NCBI GenBank assembly: GCA_018001225.1
Contig: JAGNIJ010000024.1
Span: forward strand, 1 to 64,000
Source: Kiritimatiellia bacterium
GTDB lineage: Bacteria > Verrucomicrobiota > Kiritimatiellia > CAIQIC01 > JAGNIJ01
Direction: 5' to 3'
Length of the DNA: 64,000 bases
The notes beneath the pieces are model-generated. The model was not told the origin of the DNA. It made no database searches and worked only from the letters and a program-made list of their open reading frames with translations. Below are positions 34,515-41,299 of this stretch, piece after piece. How positions within the stretch are numbered: the stretch's first letter is position 1; each line of letters starts with the position of its first letter. The position numbers were made by a program, and so were the translations under genes.

Positions 34515-34961
34515 CTATTCTTCCCCAAGGGCTTCCAGGTCGGCAAGGTCTTTCTTCCTGCCACTGGCTCGCTTATTCACGGTATACTGCCGAAGGCCGA
34601 TATAGTGAACAGGAACCTCGCCATAGGTTCCCTGAACCTTGCCGGTATTGGCTTCTTCCCATGAGACTCCCGTGATGGAGGTGATCAGATCTATTCGGAC
34701 CGGGGGCACCCCCAGTTGGACCACCTGGTCCGGCTTTAGAAAGTCATGCTCCGATAGAGCCAGCGAGCCAAAGCCAAAGCGCTTCAGCGCTTGAAGAATC
34801 CGTGCGGCATTTTCTGCGCCGGGCCGGACAAGGATATCAAGGTCTCCGGTAAAGCGCGGCGCACCGTGGAAGGCAAGGGCATAGCCCCCGACGATGAGAT
34901 ACTCAACCTTGAGTTCGTTGAATAATTCGAGCAGTTCTTTGAAGTCTGGCTGCACTTCCAT
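34515..34961 (-). CDS. AbiEii/MNT-like nucleotidyltransferase
   Basis: The 148-residue product from the ATG at 34961 belongs to the pol-beta-like nucleotidyltransferases: YLIVGGYALAFHGAPRFTGD and LDILVRPGAENAARILQAL give the GGxA(x)nGxxR..DxD active-site pattern, and PPVRIDLITSITG supplies the third acid. Proteins of this group include AbiEii/MenT-type toxins that modify tRNA or proteins. The upstream small gene overlaps it by 59 bases. Whether the pair is a true toxin-antitoxin module or a housekeeping transferase cannot be told from sequence. Confidence 0.8.
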   Translation of the reverse strand: MEVQPDFKELLELFNELKVEYLIVGGYALAFHGAPRFTGDLDILVRPGAENAARILQALKRFGFGSLALSEHDFLKPDQVVQLGVPPVRIDLITSITGVSWEEANTGKVQGTYGEVPVHYIGLRQYTVNKRASGRKKDLADLEALGEE

Positions 34962-35088
34962 GGGCTTCTCGTCGCAAGAGTTCAACCGCATCGATTCGTT
35001 CCGCGGCAGGACGGCTCCGCCAGTACTTGAGATCGTCAAGACAGGATGCTTCCCGCAATGTCCTGATGGTTGCCACTTTCATTATCAT
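34903..35088 (-). CDS. Small helical partner of the nucleotidyltransferase
   Basis: The 61-residue protein, MIMKVATIRTLREASCLDDL then KYWRSRPAAERIDAVELLRR and RLQRTARIIQRTQG, matches the short helical proteins that precede AbiEii-like nucleotidyltransferases (pattern YW..R...ER......LR......RLQR). It overlaps the downstream gene by 59 bases in another frame, so the two are coupled. The start may be 35088 or 35082. A role as antitoxin or adaptor is inferred from context only. Confidence 0.7.
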   Translation of the reverse strand: MIMKVATIRTLREASCLDDLKYWRSRPAAERIDAVELLRREAHGSAARLQRTARIIQRTQG

Positions 35089-35089
35089 G

Positions 35090-35102
35090 GGTATAGTATA
35101 CC
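35090..35102. promoter_or_regulatory. 13-bp palindrome next to the nucleotidyltransferase operon start
   Basis: GGTATA-G-TATACC ends 2 bases before the start codon at 35088. Its TATACT core on the minus strand could be a -10 box of a very short leader, or an operator for autoregulation. Confidence 0.4.
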
Positions 35103-35373
35103 TTCAGTGTCGGCGACAAGCCAGCCCTCTCCTGAATCCGCGCGTAAGGCGCTTTGGCTGTACGGCAAATCGGTCTGCTCGCCGCAGCCTACGCGGCGGT
35201 CGGGGCCGACCGCCCTCCAACAAGAATCATCTCGTGAGTCTCGATGACCCTTCGTGGAGGGCGACGGGCCTCCGTCGCCGCCATCCCAGGCGTCTTGCCC
35301 ATGCTCCCATGATCTGTCCGAGGGCTTAAGCGAGGATTTGGGCCTCTGTGCTCGCGGCCATGCTCCTTGCCTG

Positions 35374-35948
35374 TTACGGCCCGGTCCGGGACCGGATCTG
35401 GTAGAACCCGCGCCCCTCAACGCCGACGACGGAGTCGGTGAAGGTGATGAAGTTCGCGCCGACGGGCAGCGTGATGTTCGTGTTCACCGGCACGGTGAAG
35501 CCCTCGGTGCCCAGCATCAGGTTGCTGCTCCACCACACCTCGTACCAGCGGTTGCTGATCGCCGGCCAGCGCAGTACCGCACCACCGCCAGCGCGGCGTT
35601 GGTGACGGAGATGTCGCCCGGGTTGACCTTGTACTCCGCCGTGCCGGAGATCGGCAGGTTCGTGTTCGGCGCGTTGATCTCGCCCCAGTCGTGCGCCCAG
35701 GCGGGCGTGGCGAATTTCATCTGGAACGAGCGGTTGGTCAGCGTGAAATCGCCCTGCCAGGTGTTGTTGGCGATCAGGGTCAGCTTGTGGGTGGTGGTGT
35801 TCCAGCCGTTGAACGAACCGGCGATGTTCACCTCGGAGTAGGCGGAGGTCTGGGCGCGAACCGGGCCGGCAGTCCCGCATAACACGGCAAGCGACCAGAA
35901 GAATGCTGAACGAATCAGGTCAAGCGCTTTTCCGGACATTCGTTTCAT
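35374..35948 (-). pseudogene. Frameshifted paralogue of the large secreted protein (CBM-like domain)
   Basis: From the ATG at 35948 the first frame reads a signal peptide (RSAFFWSLAVLCGTAGPVRA-QTSA) and the same CBM48/E-set-like domain as the 1484-residue protein: VNIAGSFNGWNTTTHKLTLI, NNTWQGDFTL. Around 35575-35585 homology moves to another frame, which goes on VLRWPAISNRWYEVWWSSNL and ends GFYQIRSRTGP. A single-base change would give one protein of about 190 residues, so it is a fresh pseudogene or a sequencing error. The gene and its upstream 180 bases are a partial duplicate of 33177 and its upstream region. Confidence 0.7.
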
Positions 35949-35957
35949 GGTCCCTGT

Positions 35958-36135
35958 CCCCGTAGAGTAATATACCCCAAGCGTTCCGCAGTGGTAGAGC
36001 CGGCGTCACGTCGGCTATCTGGATAAAGACATACCCTGCAACCCAGCAGAGGGCAAGAAGAAGTGACGGGCAAACGGATTTCAACGCAAAGGCGCAAAGA
36101 CGCGGAGAGGAGGATGCCCGCGGATTACGCGGATT
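35958..36135. repeat. Duplicated upstream block, copy 2
   Basis: This is the paralogue of 33190-33360, upstream of the frameshifted gene. Shared landmarks are TATACCCC, TGGTAGAGCCGGCGTCACGT then CGGCTATCTGGAT, GACATACCCTGCAACCCAGC and the terminal ACGCAAAGGCGCAAAGACGC word. It shows that the duplication covered promoter plus N-terminal domain. Confidence 0.7.
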
Positions 36136-36226
36136 AACGCGGATGGGGATCTGAAGGAACATCCGTGAAATCCATGATATCCGTGGTCCATTTTTTTAAC
36201 GCAAAGGCGCAAAGGCGCGGAGGGGA
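36083..36226. repeat. ACGCAAAGGCGCAAAGACGC repeat, two copies left of hicBA-2
   Basis: AACGCAAAGGCGCAAAGACGCGGAGAGG (36083-36110) with CGCGGATTACGCGGATTAACGCGGATGGGG, then TCCGTGAAATCCATGATATCCGTGG and a second TAACGCAAAGGCGCAAAGGCGCGGAGGGG (36197-36226). The first copy matches 36691-36756 on the other side of the hicBA module in the same orientation. Confidence 0.8.
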
Positions 36227-36257
36227 AGACGTAAGGAGGTGCAGGACGTAACAGAAT

Positions 36258-36434
36258 CTAGTCTTTCAGCTTCTTGAGAATATGCCGGGCCAAGTACTCC
36301 TTGATTTCCTGATGGCGGGGTACGGGTTGACACGAACCGGTCTGCGGATTCTGATACCAATCGTGACGACCCCCTTGGCGGATGAGTACGCACCCCATGG
36401 CCTCAATGGCCTGAAGCAAGGTTCGCCTTTTCAC
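36258..36434 (-). CDS. hicA: HicA-like mRNA interferase toxin, second copy
   Basis: The 58-residue product starts at a GTG at 36434 that overlaps the antitoxin stop (GTGA): VKRRTLLQAIEAMGCVLIRQ, GGRHDWYQNPQTG, PVPRHQEIKEYLARHILKKL. The catalytic His is in GRHDWY. It has the same order (antitoxin first) as the leuC-leuD module but a clearly different sequence, so the two were acquired separately. The longer frame upstream is the antitoxin region read in another frame. Confidence 0.85.
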   Translation of the reverse strand: MKRRTLLQAIEAMGCVLIRQGGRHDWYQNPQTGSCQPVPRHQEIKEYLARHILKKLKD

Positions 36435-36622
36435 GCAAGCTGGAGCTCCCCGACATGTTTCACATTGGGGATGGCCCCGCCGGTCAAATCGGAATACAGA
36501 TCCTTGAGGTTGTCCTTTAACTCTTCCAGGGAGACGCCTTGAGTCTGGTAATCTGGGAATTCCTCGATGTAGCCCAGCCACATCTCTTCATCTTGCCAGT
36601 ATATGAATCGGACATTCTTCAT
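36431..36622 (-). CDS. hicB: HicB-like antitoxin, second copy
   Basis: The 63-residue protein MKNVRFIYWQDEEMWLGYIE then EFPDYQTQGVSLEELKDNLK and DLYSDLTGGAIPN is a short HicB with the sheet-helix partial RNase H fold and no DNA-binding tail. It precedes and overlaps hicA. The module lies between copies of the ACGCAAAGGCGC repeat (36083-36226 and 36691-36756). Confidence 0.85.
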   Translation of the reverse strand: MKNVRFIYWQDEEMWLGYIEEFPDYQTQGVSLEELKDNLKDLYSDLTGGAIPNVKHVGELQLA

Positions 36623-37053
36623 ACCGGAAGTCTAGCCCGCGGCCCCAAGGGATTCAAATCCTTCTTTTTCCCCAAGCGCGCTATTTCCCGTGCAAAGACG
36701 CGGAGGGGAATGCCCGCGGATGACGCGGATGAACGCGGATGGGGCCTCCGCGGAATCTGCGTGATCTGCGGGTTCTCGTCCCTGTCTTCTTTGCGTACTT
36801 GGCGCCTTGGCGTTTCATACCGAATCCGGGTGAAGGCGGGTAGATTTCGGGCTCGCAGGAGCTCGCCCCTCCATGATTCCTGCCACTGGAGGGCGGAGCT
36901 CCCGCCTTCGCGCAGGGGCTACGGCGGGCAAGCTTGCGACGCCGTTCGTACCGCCTCTCACCCGTACCTGGTATCATTCCTGCATTTCGTGGTTTCTCTT
37001 TCCGCTTTCCTTCGCTACCGTACCCCGCATTCTTTTTTCAACGGGAGACGATC
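36623..37053. other. Intergenic repeat region upstream of top6B
   Basis: No gene is supported. It holds the direct repeat TGCAAAGACGCGGAGGGGAA with TGACGCGGATGAACGCGGAT (36691-36756), an inverted partial copy TCTTTGCGTACTTGGCGCCTTGGCGTTT (36788-36815), the GGAGCTC inverted repeat (36858-36902), and ACGGCGGGCAAGCTTGCGACGCCGT (about 36920-36945). The divergent start codons of hicB-2 and top6B use the two ends. Confidence 0.6.
36858..36902. repeat. GGAGCTC...CCCTCCA inverted-repeat element, copy 2
   Basis: GGAGCTCGCCCCTCCA (36858-36873) pairs with TGGAGGGCGGAGCTCC (36887-36902) at 15 of 16 positions; the loop is TGATTCCTGCCAC. The element matches 9385-9434 in both arms while the loops differ, so it has been copied or kept for its structure. 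Confidence 0.65.
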
Positions 37054-38796
37054 ATGGCCAGAGAACGCAAGCCCGCCGCCGCGGAGACCGCCGAGAGCAT
37101 GGCGCAGAAGCAGCGGGAGATTTCCGTCTCGGAATTTTTCCTGAAAAACCGGCACCTGCTCGGGTTCGACAGCCCGCGCAAGGCGCTGCTGACGGCGGTG
37201 AAGGAAGCGGTGGATAACTCGCTGGACGCCTGCGAGGAGGGCGGGATCCTGCCGGAGATCGGCGTGGAGATCGTCCAGGTCGCCGACGACCGGTTCAAGG
37301 TGAGCGTCACGGACAACGGGCCGGGCATCGTGAAGGCCCAGATTCCCCGCATCTTCGCCAAGCTGCTCTACGGCTCGAAGTTCCACCGCCTGCGCATGTC
37401 CCGCGGCCAGCAGGGCATCGGCATCAGCGCGGCGGGGATGTACGGCCAACTGACCACCGGCACCTCGACCCGCATCCTGTCCAAGGTCAAGGGCTCGAAG
37501 AAGGCCCACCACATGGAGGTGCAGATCGATACCCGGGCGAACAAGCCGGCGATCCTGACGGACGAGGAGGCGGAGTGGCTGCCCGTGTTCACCCCCGTGG
37601 ACGCCGAGGGCCGGTCCGGCAGGGCCATCGAGTACAAGCACGGCACCTGCGTGGAGATCGTCATGGAGGCGGCCTACGTCCGCGGGAGGCTCTCGGTGGA
37701 CGAGTACCTCAAGCAGTGCGCGATCGTGAACCCGCACTTGCAGCTGCATTACCGGCTGGCGCTCCTCAAGAAGGACGCGAAGCCTGTAGCCGGCTTCGTT
37801 GAAGCCGGCCAGAAGTCGGGGGCGCCGGGGTCAGCGACCCCGGCTACAGGGTCGCCTCCGGCGACGGAAGCCTTCACCTACGCCCGCGCCGTCAACAAGC
37901 TGCCTGTCCCGCCGACGGAGATCAAGCCGCACCCGCACGGGGTGGAACTCGGCCTCCTGATGCAGATGCTCAAGGGGACGGCCGCGCGGACGCTGCGGTC
38001 GGCGCTGACGACGGATTTCTCGCGCGTGGGCGACCGGTCCGCGCTGGAGATCTGCGGGCGGGCGGGGCTGAACCCGAAGGCCAACCCGACCCGCATCGCG
38101 CACCAGGAGAGCGAGGCGCTCTACAAGGCGATCCAGGACACGAAGCTCATGCGGCCGCCGACGGACTGCCTCTCGCCGATCGGCGAGGCGCAGATCCTCG
38201 CGGGCCTGAAGAAGGAAATCGCGGCGGACTTCTACACGGCGGTCACGCGCGATCCGGAGGTCTACCGCGGCAACCCGTTCCAGGTGGAGGTCGGCCTCGC
38301 GTATGCGAAGCCGGACCCGAAGCAGGAGATCGGCGCGGATGAGCCCGTCCGCGTGATGCGTTTCGCGAACCGCGTGCCGCTCCTGTACCAGGCCGGCGCC
38401 TGCGGCATGACCGAGGCGGTGGGCGACGTGAACTGGAAGACCTACGGGCTGGCCCAGCCCAAGGGCGGGCTGCCGGTCGGGCCGATGGTGATCCTTCTGC
38501 ACATGGCGAGCGTCTGGGTGCCGTTCACGAGCGAGAGCAAGGAGGCGGTGGCGCACTACCCGGAGATTCTCAAGGAGTTCACGTACGCGCTCCAGGAGTG
38601 CGGGCGGCAGCTCTCCGTGTACTTGAGCCGGCGGCGGCGCCAGGCCGAGGTCGAGCGCAAGCGCAGCTACATCGAGCTGTACATCCCGCACCTGGCCCTG
38701 GGCCTGCGGGAGATCCTGGCCTTCGACGAGCGGAAGGAGAAGCAGGTGATCCAGAAGCTGGGGAAGATGCTGGAGAAGACGCACTTGGATGTGTAA
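37054..38796 (+). CDS. top6B: DNA topoisomerase VI subunit B
   Basis: The 580-residue GHKL-ATPase subunit of the type IIB topoisomerase VI clamps and passes DNA strands. The Bergerat motifs are complete: [15 protein letters not shown] (N box), [16 protein letters not shown] (G1) and [14 protein letters not shown] (G2). Then come the H2TH region and the transducer ([45 protein letters not shown]), ending in a C-terminal coiled helix with [18 protein letters not shown] precedes the ATG at 37054. About 23 residues ([21 protein letters not shown] and following) are encoded by a REP pair. The enzyme is common in archaea and plants, rare in bacteria. Confidence 0.93.
   Translation: MARERKPAAAETAESMAQKQREISVSEFFLKNRHLLGFDSPRKALLTAVKEAVDNSLDACEEGGILPEIGVEIVQVADDRFKVSVTDNGPGIVKAQIPRIFAKLLYGSKFHRLRMSRGQQGIGISAAGMYGQLTTGTSTRILSKVKGSKKAHHMEVQIDTRANKPAILTDEEAEWLPVFTPVDAEGRSGRAIEYKHGTCVEIVMEAAYVRGRLSVDEYLKQCAIVNPHLQLHYRLALLKKDAKPVAGFVEAGQKSGAPGSATPATGSPPATEAFTYARAVNKLPVPPTEIKPHPHGVELGLLMQMLKGTAARTLRSALTTDFSRVGDRSALEICGRAGLNPKANPTRIAHQESEALYKAIQDTKLMRPPTDCLSPIGEAQILAGLKKEIAADFYTAVTRDPEVYRGNPFQVEVGLAYAKPDPKQEIGADEPVRVMRFANRVPLLYQAGACGMTEAVGDVNWKTYGLAQPKGGLPVGPMVILLHMASVWVPFTSESKEAVAHYPEILKEFTYALQECGRQLSVYLSRRRRQAEVERKRSYIELYIPHLALGLREILAFDERKEKQVIQKLGKMLEKTHLDV
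37783..37851. repeat. REP pair in frame within top6B
   Basis: CCTGTAGCCGGCTTCGTTGAAGCCGGC and GGGTCAGCGACCCCGGCTACAGGG are the two REP words found around the RAYT gene at 41243-41299 and 40566-40598. Here they fall between two conserved parts of Top6B, keep the frame and contribute about 23 residues in a linker. Confidence 0.8.
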
Positions 38797-38819
38797 CGCC
38801 AAACCGCGGAGAGGGGGAG

Positions 38820-38850
38820 TTAACGCAAAGGCGCAAAGACGCGGAGAAGG
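38820..38850. repeat. ACGCAAAGGCGCAAAGACGC repeat left of the GxxExxY gene
   Basis: TTAACGCAAAGGCGCAAAGACGCGGAGAAGG ends 8 bases before the GxxExxY start codon and may provide part of its ribosome site. A direct copy follows the gene at 39251-39276. Confidence 0.8.
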
Positions 38851-38858
38851 GGGGGGAG

Positions 38859-39239
38859 ATGACGGAGAATGAAATCAGTCAAGTGATTATAGGATCGGCT
38901 ATCGAAGTGCACAAGGTGATGGGTGGACCCGGTCTTCTCGAAGACGTATACGAAGAAGCCCTCTGTTACGAAATGCCCATCCGCGGCCTTCAGGTGGGCC
39001 GGCAGATTGATGTCCCGTTGATTTACAAGGGACACCGACTGGCCAAACCGTTGACCCTGGATGTTCTGGTCGAAGAGAAAGTAATCGTGGAATGCAAGGC
39101 GGCCAAAGAGATTCATCCCGTTTTTGAAGCGCAGTTGTTGACCTACTTAAGATTGACAGGATTGAAGTTGGGCCTGCTGATCAACTTTGGCGAGACCTTG
39201 GTGGCCCAAGGCATCCGCAGGGTGGTAAATGGACTATAA
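38859..39239 (+). CDS. GxxExxY family protein (PD-(D/E)xK-like)
   Basis: The 126-residue protein has the family's defining motif literally in GLLEDVYEEALCYEM. It continues with a nuclease-like core: PLTLDVLVEEKVIVECKAAK gives the Asp...Glu-x-Lys of PD-(D/E)xK folds, then FEAQLLTYLRLTGLKLGLLI and INFGETLVAQGIRRVV. The activity of the family is not established as far as I know. The ATG at 38859 follows a G-rich ribosome site; the longer frame upstream only translates the repeat. The gene lies between the two topoisomerase VI genes and between direct copies of the ACGCAAAGGCGC repeat. Confidence 0.85.
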   Translation: MTENEISQVIIGSAIEVHKVMGGPGLLEDVYEEALCYEMPIRGLQVGRQIDVPLIYKGHRLAKPLTLDVLVEEKVIVECKAAKEIHPVFEAQLLTYLRLTGLKLGLLINFGETLVAQGIRRVVNGL

Positions 39240-39250
39240 TACAAAGATTT

Positions 39251-39363
39251 TTACGCAAAGGCGCAAAGACGCAAAGTGCGCGAGAAGGTTCAATCTGATT
39301 GCGTTTCCCATCACCTCAACGTTCCTCTTTGCGTCCTTTGCACCTTTGCGCCTTTGCGTTAAA
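39251..39363. repeat. ACGCAAAGGCGCAAAGACGC repeat, inverted pair upstream of top6A
   Basis: TTACGCAAAGGCGCAAAGACGCAAAG (39251-39276) faces CTTTGCGTCCTTTGCACCTTTGCGCCTTTGCGTTAAA (39327-39363) in opposite orientation across 50 bases. The two can pair for about 24 bases. The second arm ends 5 bases before the top6A ribosome site. Confidence 0.75.
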
Positions 39364-39380
39364 CATCCGGAGAAATGACG

Positions 39381-40517
39381 ATGGCGAAATCGACGAGTCA
39401 GGGCGGCGGGCCGGACGTGGTCTCGAAGAAGGCGGCGTCGGCGCGGATCGTCCGCGTGGCGGAGACCGTGTACGAGGACGTCACGAAGAAGAACCGCAAG
39501 CCCTCGATGAAGTTCCCGGTGCGGTCGCTGGCGAACGTGAAGTACGACGTCAAGCGCGGCCACTTCGAGATCCTGAACCGCGTGGCCACGCGGACGCTCT
39601 CGTACAACACGGTCAAGACGTTCGCCCAGTCCATGCGGCTGCTCGCGACGACGAAGAACGACCTGCTGGACAAGGACGACATCGCGGGCAAGCGCGAGAT
39701 CTACTACAACAGCAAGAGCTGGGGCGAGTGCCGGTTCAACGAGCAGCCGGAGAGCGACACGCTGCTCGACGACATCGAGGCCATGCTCGAGATCAACCGC
39801 GAGCAGCTCGGCTACATCCCGGAGGAGCACGGCGGCGAGGTGTGCGGGCCGCTGGTCGTCATCGACCGCGACCCGGCCACGGGCAAGGACATCCGGATCG
39901 ACTGCACCAAGCTGGGGACCGGCGCATGGAGCATCCCGTCGCGCGTCGAGCACCTTCGGTTCCAAAGCAAGGCGAGGTTCGTGCTGGTGATCGAGACCGC
40001 CTCGCTGTTCCAGCGCCTGGTGCACCACCGCTACTACGAGAAGGGGAACTGCATCCTCATCTCCATGAGCGGCGTGCCGACGCGGGCGTGCCGGAGGTTC
40101 ATCCGGCGGCTGGCGGACGACCAGAAGCTGGCGGTCCTGGCGTTCACCGACGGGGACCCGTACGGCTACTGCAACATCTACCGCACTCTCAAGGTCGGGT
40201 CCGGCCAGGCGGCGCACATCAACCGGTTCTTCTGCGTGCCGCAGGCGCACTACCTCGGCGTGACGCCGTGGGACATCAAGGAGTTCAAGCTCGAGGACGC
40301 GACGCACCCGTTGGAGGAGGCGGACATCAAGCGCGCGAAGGACGCGCTGAAGAACGACCCGTTCATCCGGCACCACAAGGAGTGGCAGCAGGCGCTGGAG
40401 CACATGCTGGCGCTGGGCGTGCGCGTCGAGCAGCAGGCCTTCGCCAAGCACGGGCTGAACTTCGTCCTCGAGGAATACCTGCCGCGGAAGCTCAAGAAGG
40501 CCAAGTTCCTGCCGTAG
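39381..40517 (+). CDS. top6A: DNA topoisomerase VI subunit A (Spo11-like)
   Basis: The 378-residue catalytic subunit makes the double-strand break with 2-base overhangs. The WHD/CAP domain has the nucleophile in AGKREIYYNSKSWGECRF (Y108/Y109), and the Toprim domain holds VLVIETASLFQRLVHHRYYE (Glu) and VLAFTDGDPYGYCNIYRTLK (DxD). GGAGAA at 39369-39374 is 6 bases from the ATG at 39381 and 0 from the ATG at 39375, so 39381 is preferred. With Top6B, 585 bases upstream, it forms the A2B2 enzyme. Its C terminus (LPRKLKKAKFLP) is basic. The pair is parted by the GxxExxY cassette. Confidence 0.93.
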   Translation: MAKSTSQGGGPDVVSKKAASARIVRVAETVYEDVTKKNRKPSMKFPVRSLANVKYDVKRGHFEILNRVATRTLSYNTVKTFAQSMRLLATTKNDLLDKDDIAGKREIYYNSKSWGECRFNEQPESDTLLDDIEAMLEINREQLGYIPEEHGGEVCGPLVVIDRDPATGKDIRIDCTKLGTGAWSIPSRVEHLRFQSKARFVLVIETASLFQRLVHHRYYEKGNCILISMSGVPTRACRRFIRRLADDQKLAVLAFTDGDPYGYCNIYRTLKVGSGQAAHINRFFCVPQAHYLGVTPWDIKEFKLEDATHPLEEADIKRAKDALKNDPFIRHHKEWQQALEHMLALGVRVEQQAFAKHGLNFVLEEYLPRKLKKAKFLP

Positions 40518-40529
40518 AGCACGGGTGGA

Positions 40530-40637
40530 GGGCCGGGATCGGCGATCCCGGCTACAGGGCTGTTCTTGTAGCCGGGATCGGCGATCCCGGCTACAGGGTT
40601 GTTCTTGTAGCCGGCTTCGGTGAAGCCGGCAGGCCGG
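40530..40637. repeat. REP array downstream of the RAYT gene
   Basis: Three units: GGCCGGGATCGGCGATCCCGGCTACAGGG, TTGTAGCCGGGATCGGCGATCCCGGCTACAGGG and TTGTAGCCGGCTTCGGTGAAGCCGGC. The linker TGTTCTTGTAGCCGG occurs twice. Edges GTAG and CTAC frame each palindrome. It fills the convergent gap between top6A and the RAYT gene. Confidence 0.85.
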
Positions 40638-41123
40638 TTACGGGAAATCAATCCAGCCCTGATAAGGCCAATCCTCCGCCCTCCTGACCAGGCCCGCTCG
40701 GACCGGATTGTCCCTGACATACAACCACTTTTCGCTGCGGCTTTCCTCGGAGCGAAGAACGTGATCGAAGAACTCCGCCTGCCATATCGGGGAGAGAAAG
40801 CCGCGATCGCGAACGAGACGTTTGCTGGTCCATTGCTTCCATTGTCGCATGAAGTCCGAGAGCGTCTTGTCCGCGCTCACTGGAGAACAGAAGAAATGAA
40901 CATGATCGGGCATAATCACGTACCGTCCTATGGCCCATCGATGCCTGGGCAGGGCCTGACCCCATTCATGCAGAAGGATGGCGCCCGCGTCGCCATCGGC
41001 CAGAAAGGCGCGGCGGCCGTGTGTGCACGTCGTAATGAAATACACGGGCTGGCCGGCATAGATTCGCTCCAAGCGGCGCAGGTGCCCGTGGCATGGCGTG
41101 GTCGGCAACAGGTTCTTTTCCAT
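40638..41123 (-). CDS. REP-associated tyrosine transposase (RAYT)
   Basis: The 161-residue Y1-HUH protein matches E. coli RAYT (TnpA-REP): the strand PVYFITTCTHGRRAF, the metal site VIMPDHVHFFC (His-x-His), FLSPIWQAEFFDHVLRSEES, and the helix KWLYVRDNPVRAGLVRRAED, whose Tyr lies 4 before Asn-Pro exactly as Y115 of E. coli RAYT does. RAYTs bind, nick and spread REP palindromes. REP units are found on both sides (40530-40637 and 41159-41299), so the target family is at hand. All catalytic residues appear intact. Confidence 0.9.
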   Translation of the reverse strand: MEKNLLPTTPCHGHLRRLERIYAGQPVYFITTCTHGRRAFLADGDAGAILLHEWGQALPRHRWAIGRYVIMPDHVHFFCSPVSADKTLSDFMRQWKQWTSKRLVRDRGFLSPIWQAEFFDHVLRSEESRSEKWLYVRDNPVRAGLVRRAEDWPYQGWIDFP

Positions 41124-41158
41124 TGTATGCTCGAGATTATGAGCCGGGAGCGACGATC

Positions 41159-41299
41159 AGCCGGGATCAGCGATCCCGGCTACAGGATCGAGGCATCAAT
41201 GGAAGAAAGGAGAATGAGGCGGAAAATTCCACGGAAAAGATTCCTGTAGCCGGCTTCGATGAAGCCGGCAGGCCGGGACCGGCGGTCCCGGCTACAGGG
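41159..41299. repeat. REP units upstream of the RAYT gene
   Basis: AGCCGGGATCAGCGATCCCGGCTACAGG is at 41159-41186. The pair CCTGTAGCCGGCTTCGATGAAGCCGGC and AGGCCGGGACCGGCGGTCCCGGCTACAGGG is at 41243-41299. The right end of this pair provides the TAG stop codon of the LpxC-like gene. Confidence 0.85.

Noticed and set aside
33309-39363. CRISPR array
   Set aside because: The repeats are irregularly spaced, in both orientations and interrupted by genes; no constant repeat-spacer pattern exists anywhere in the window.
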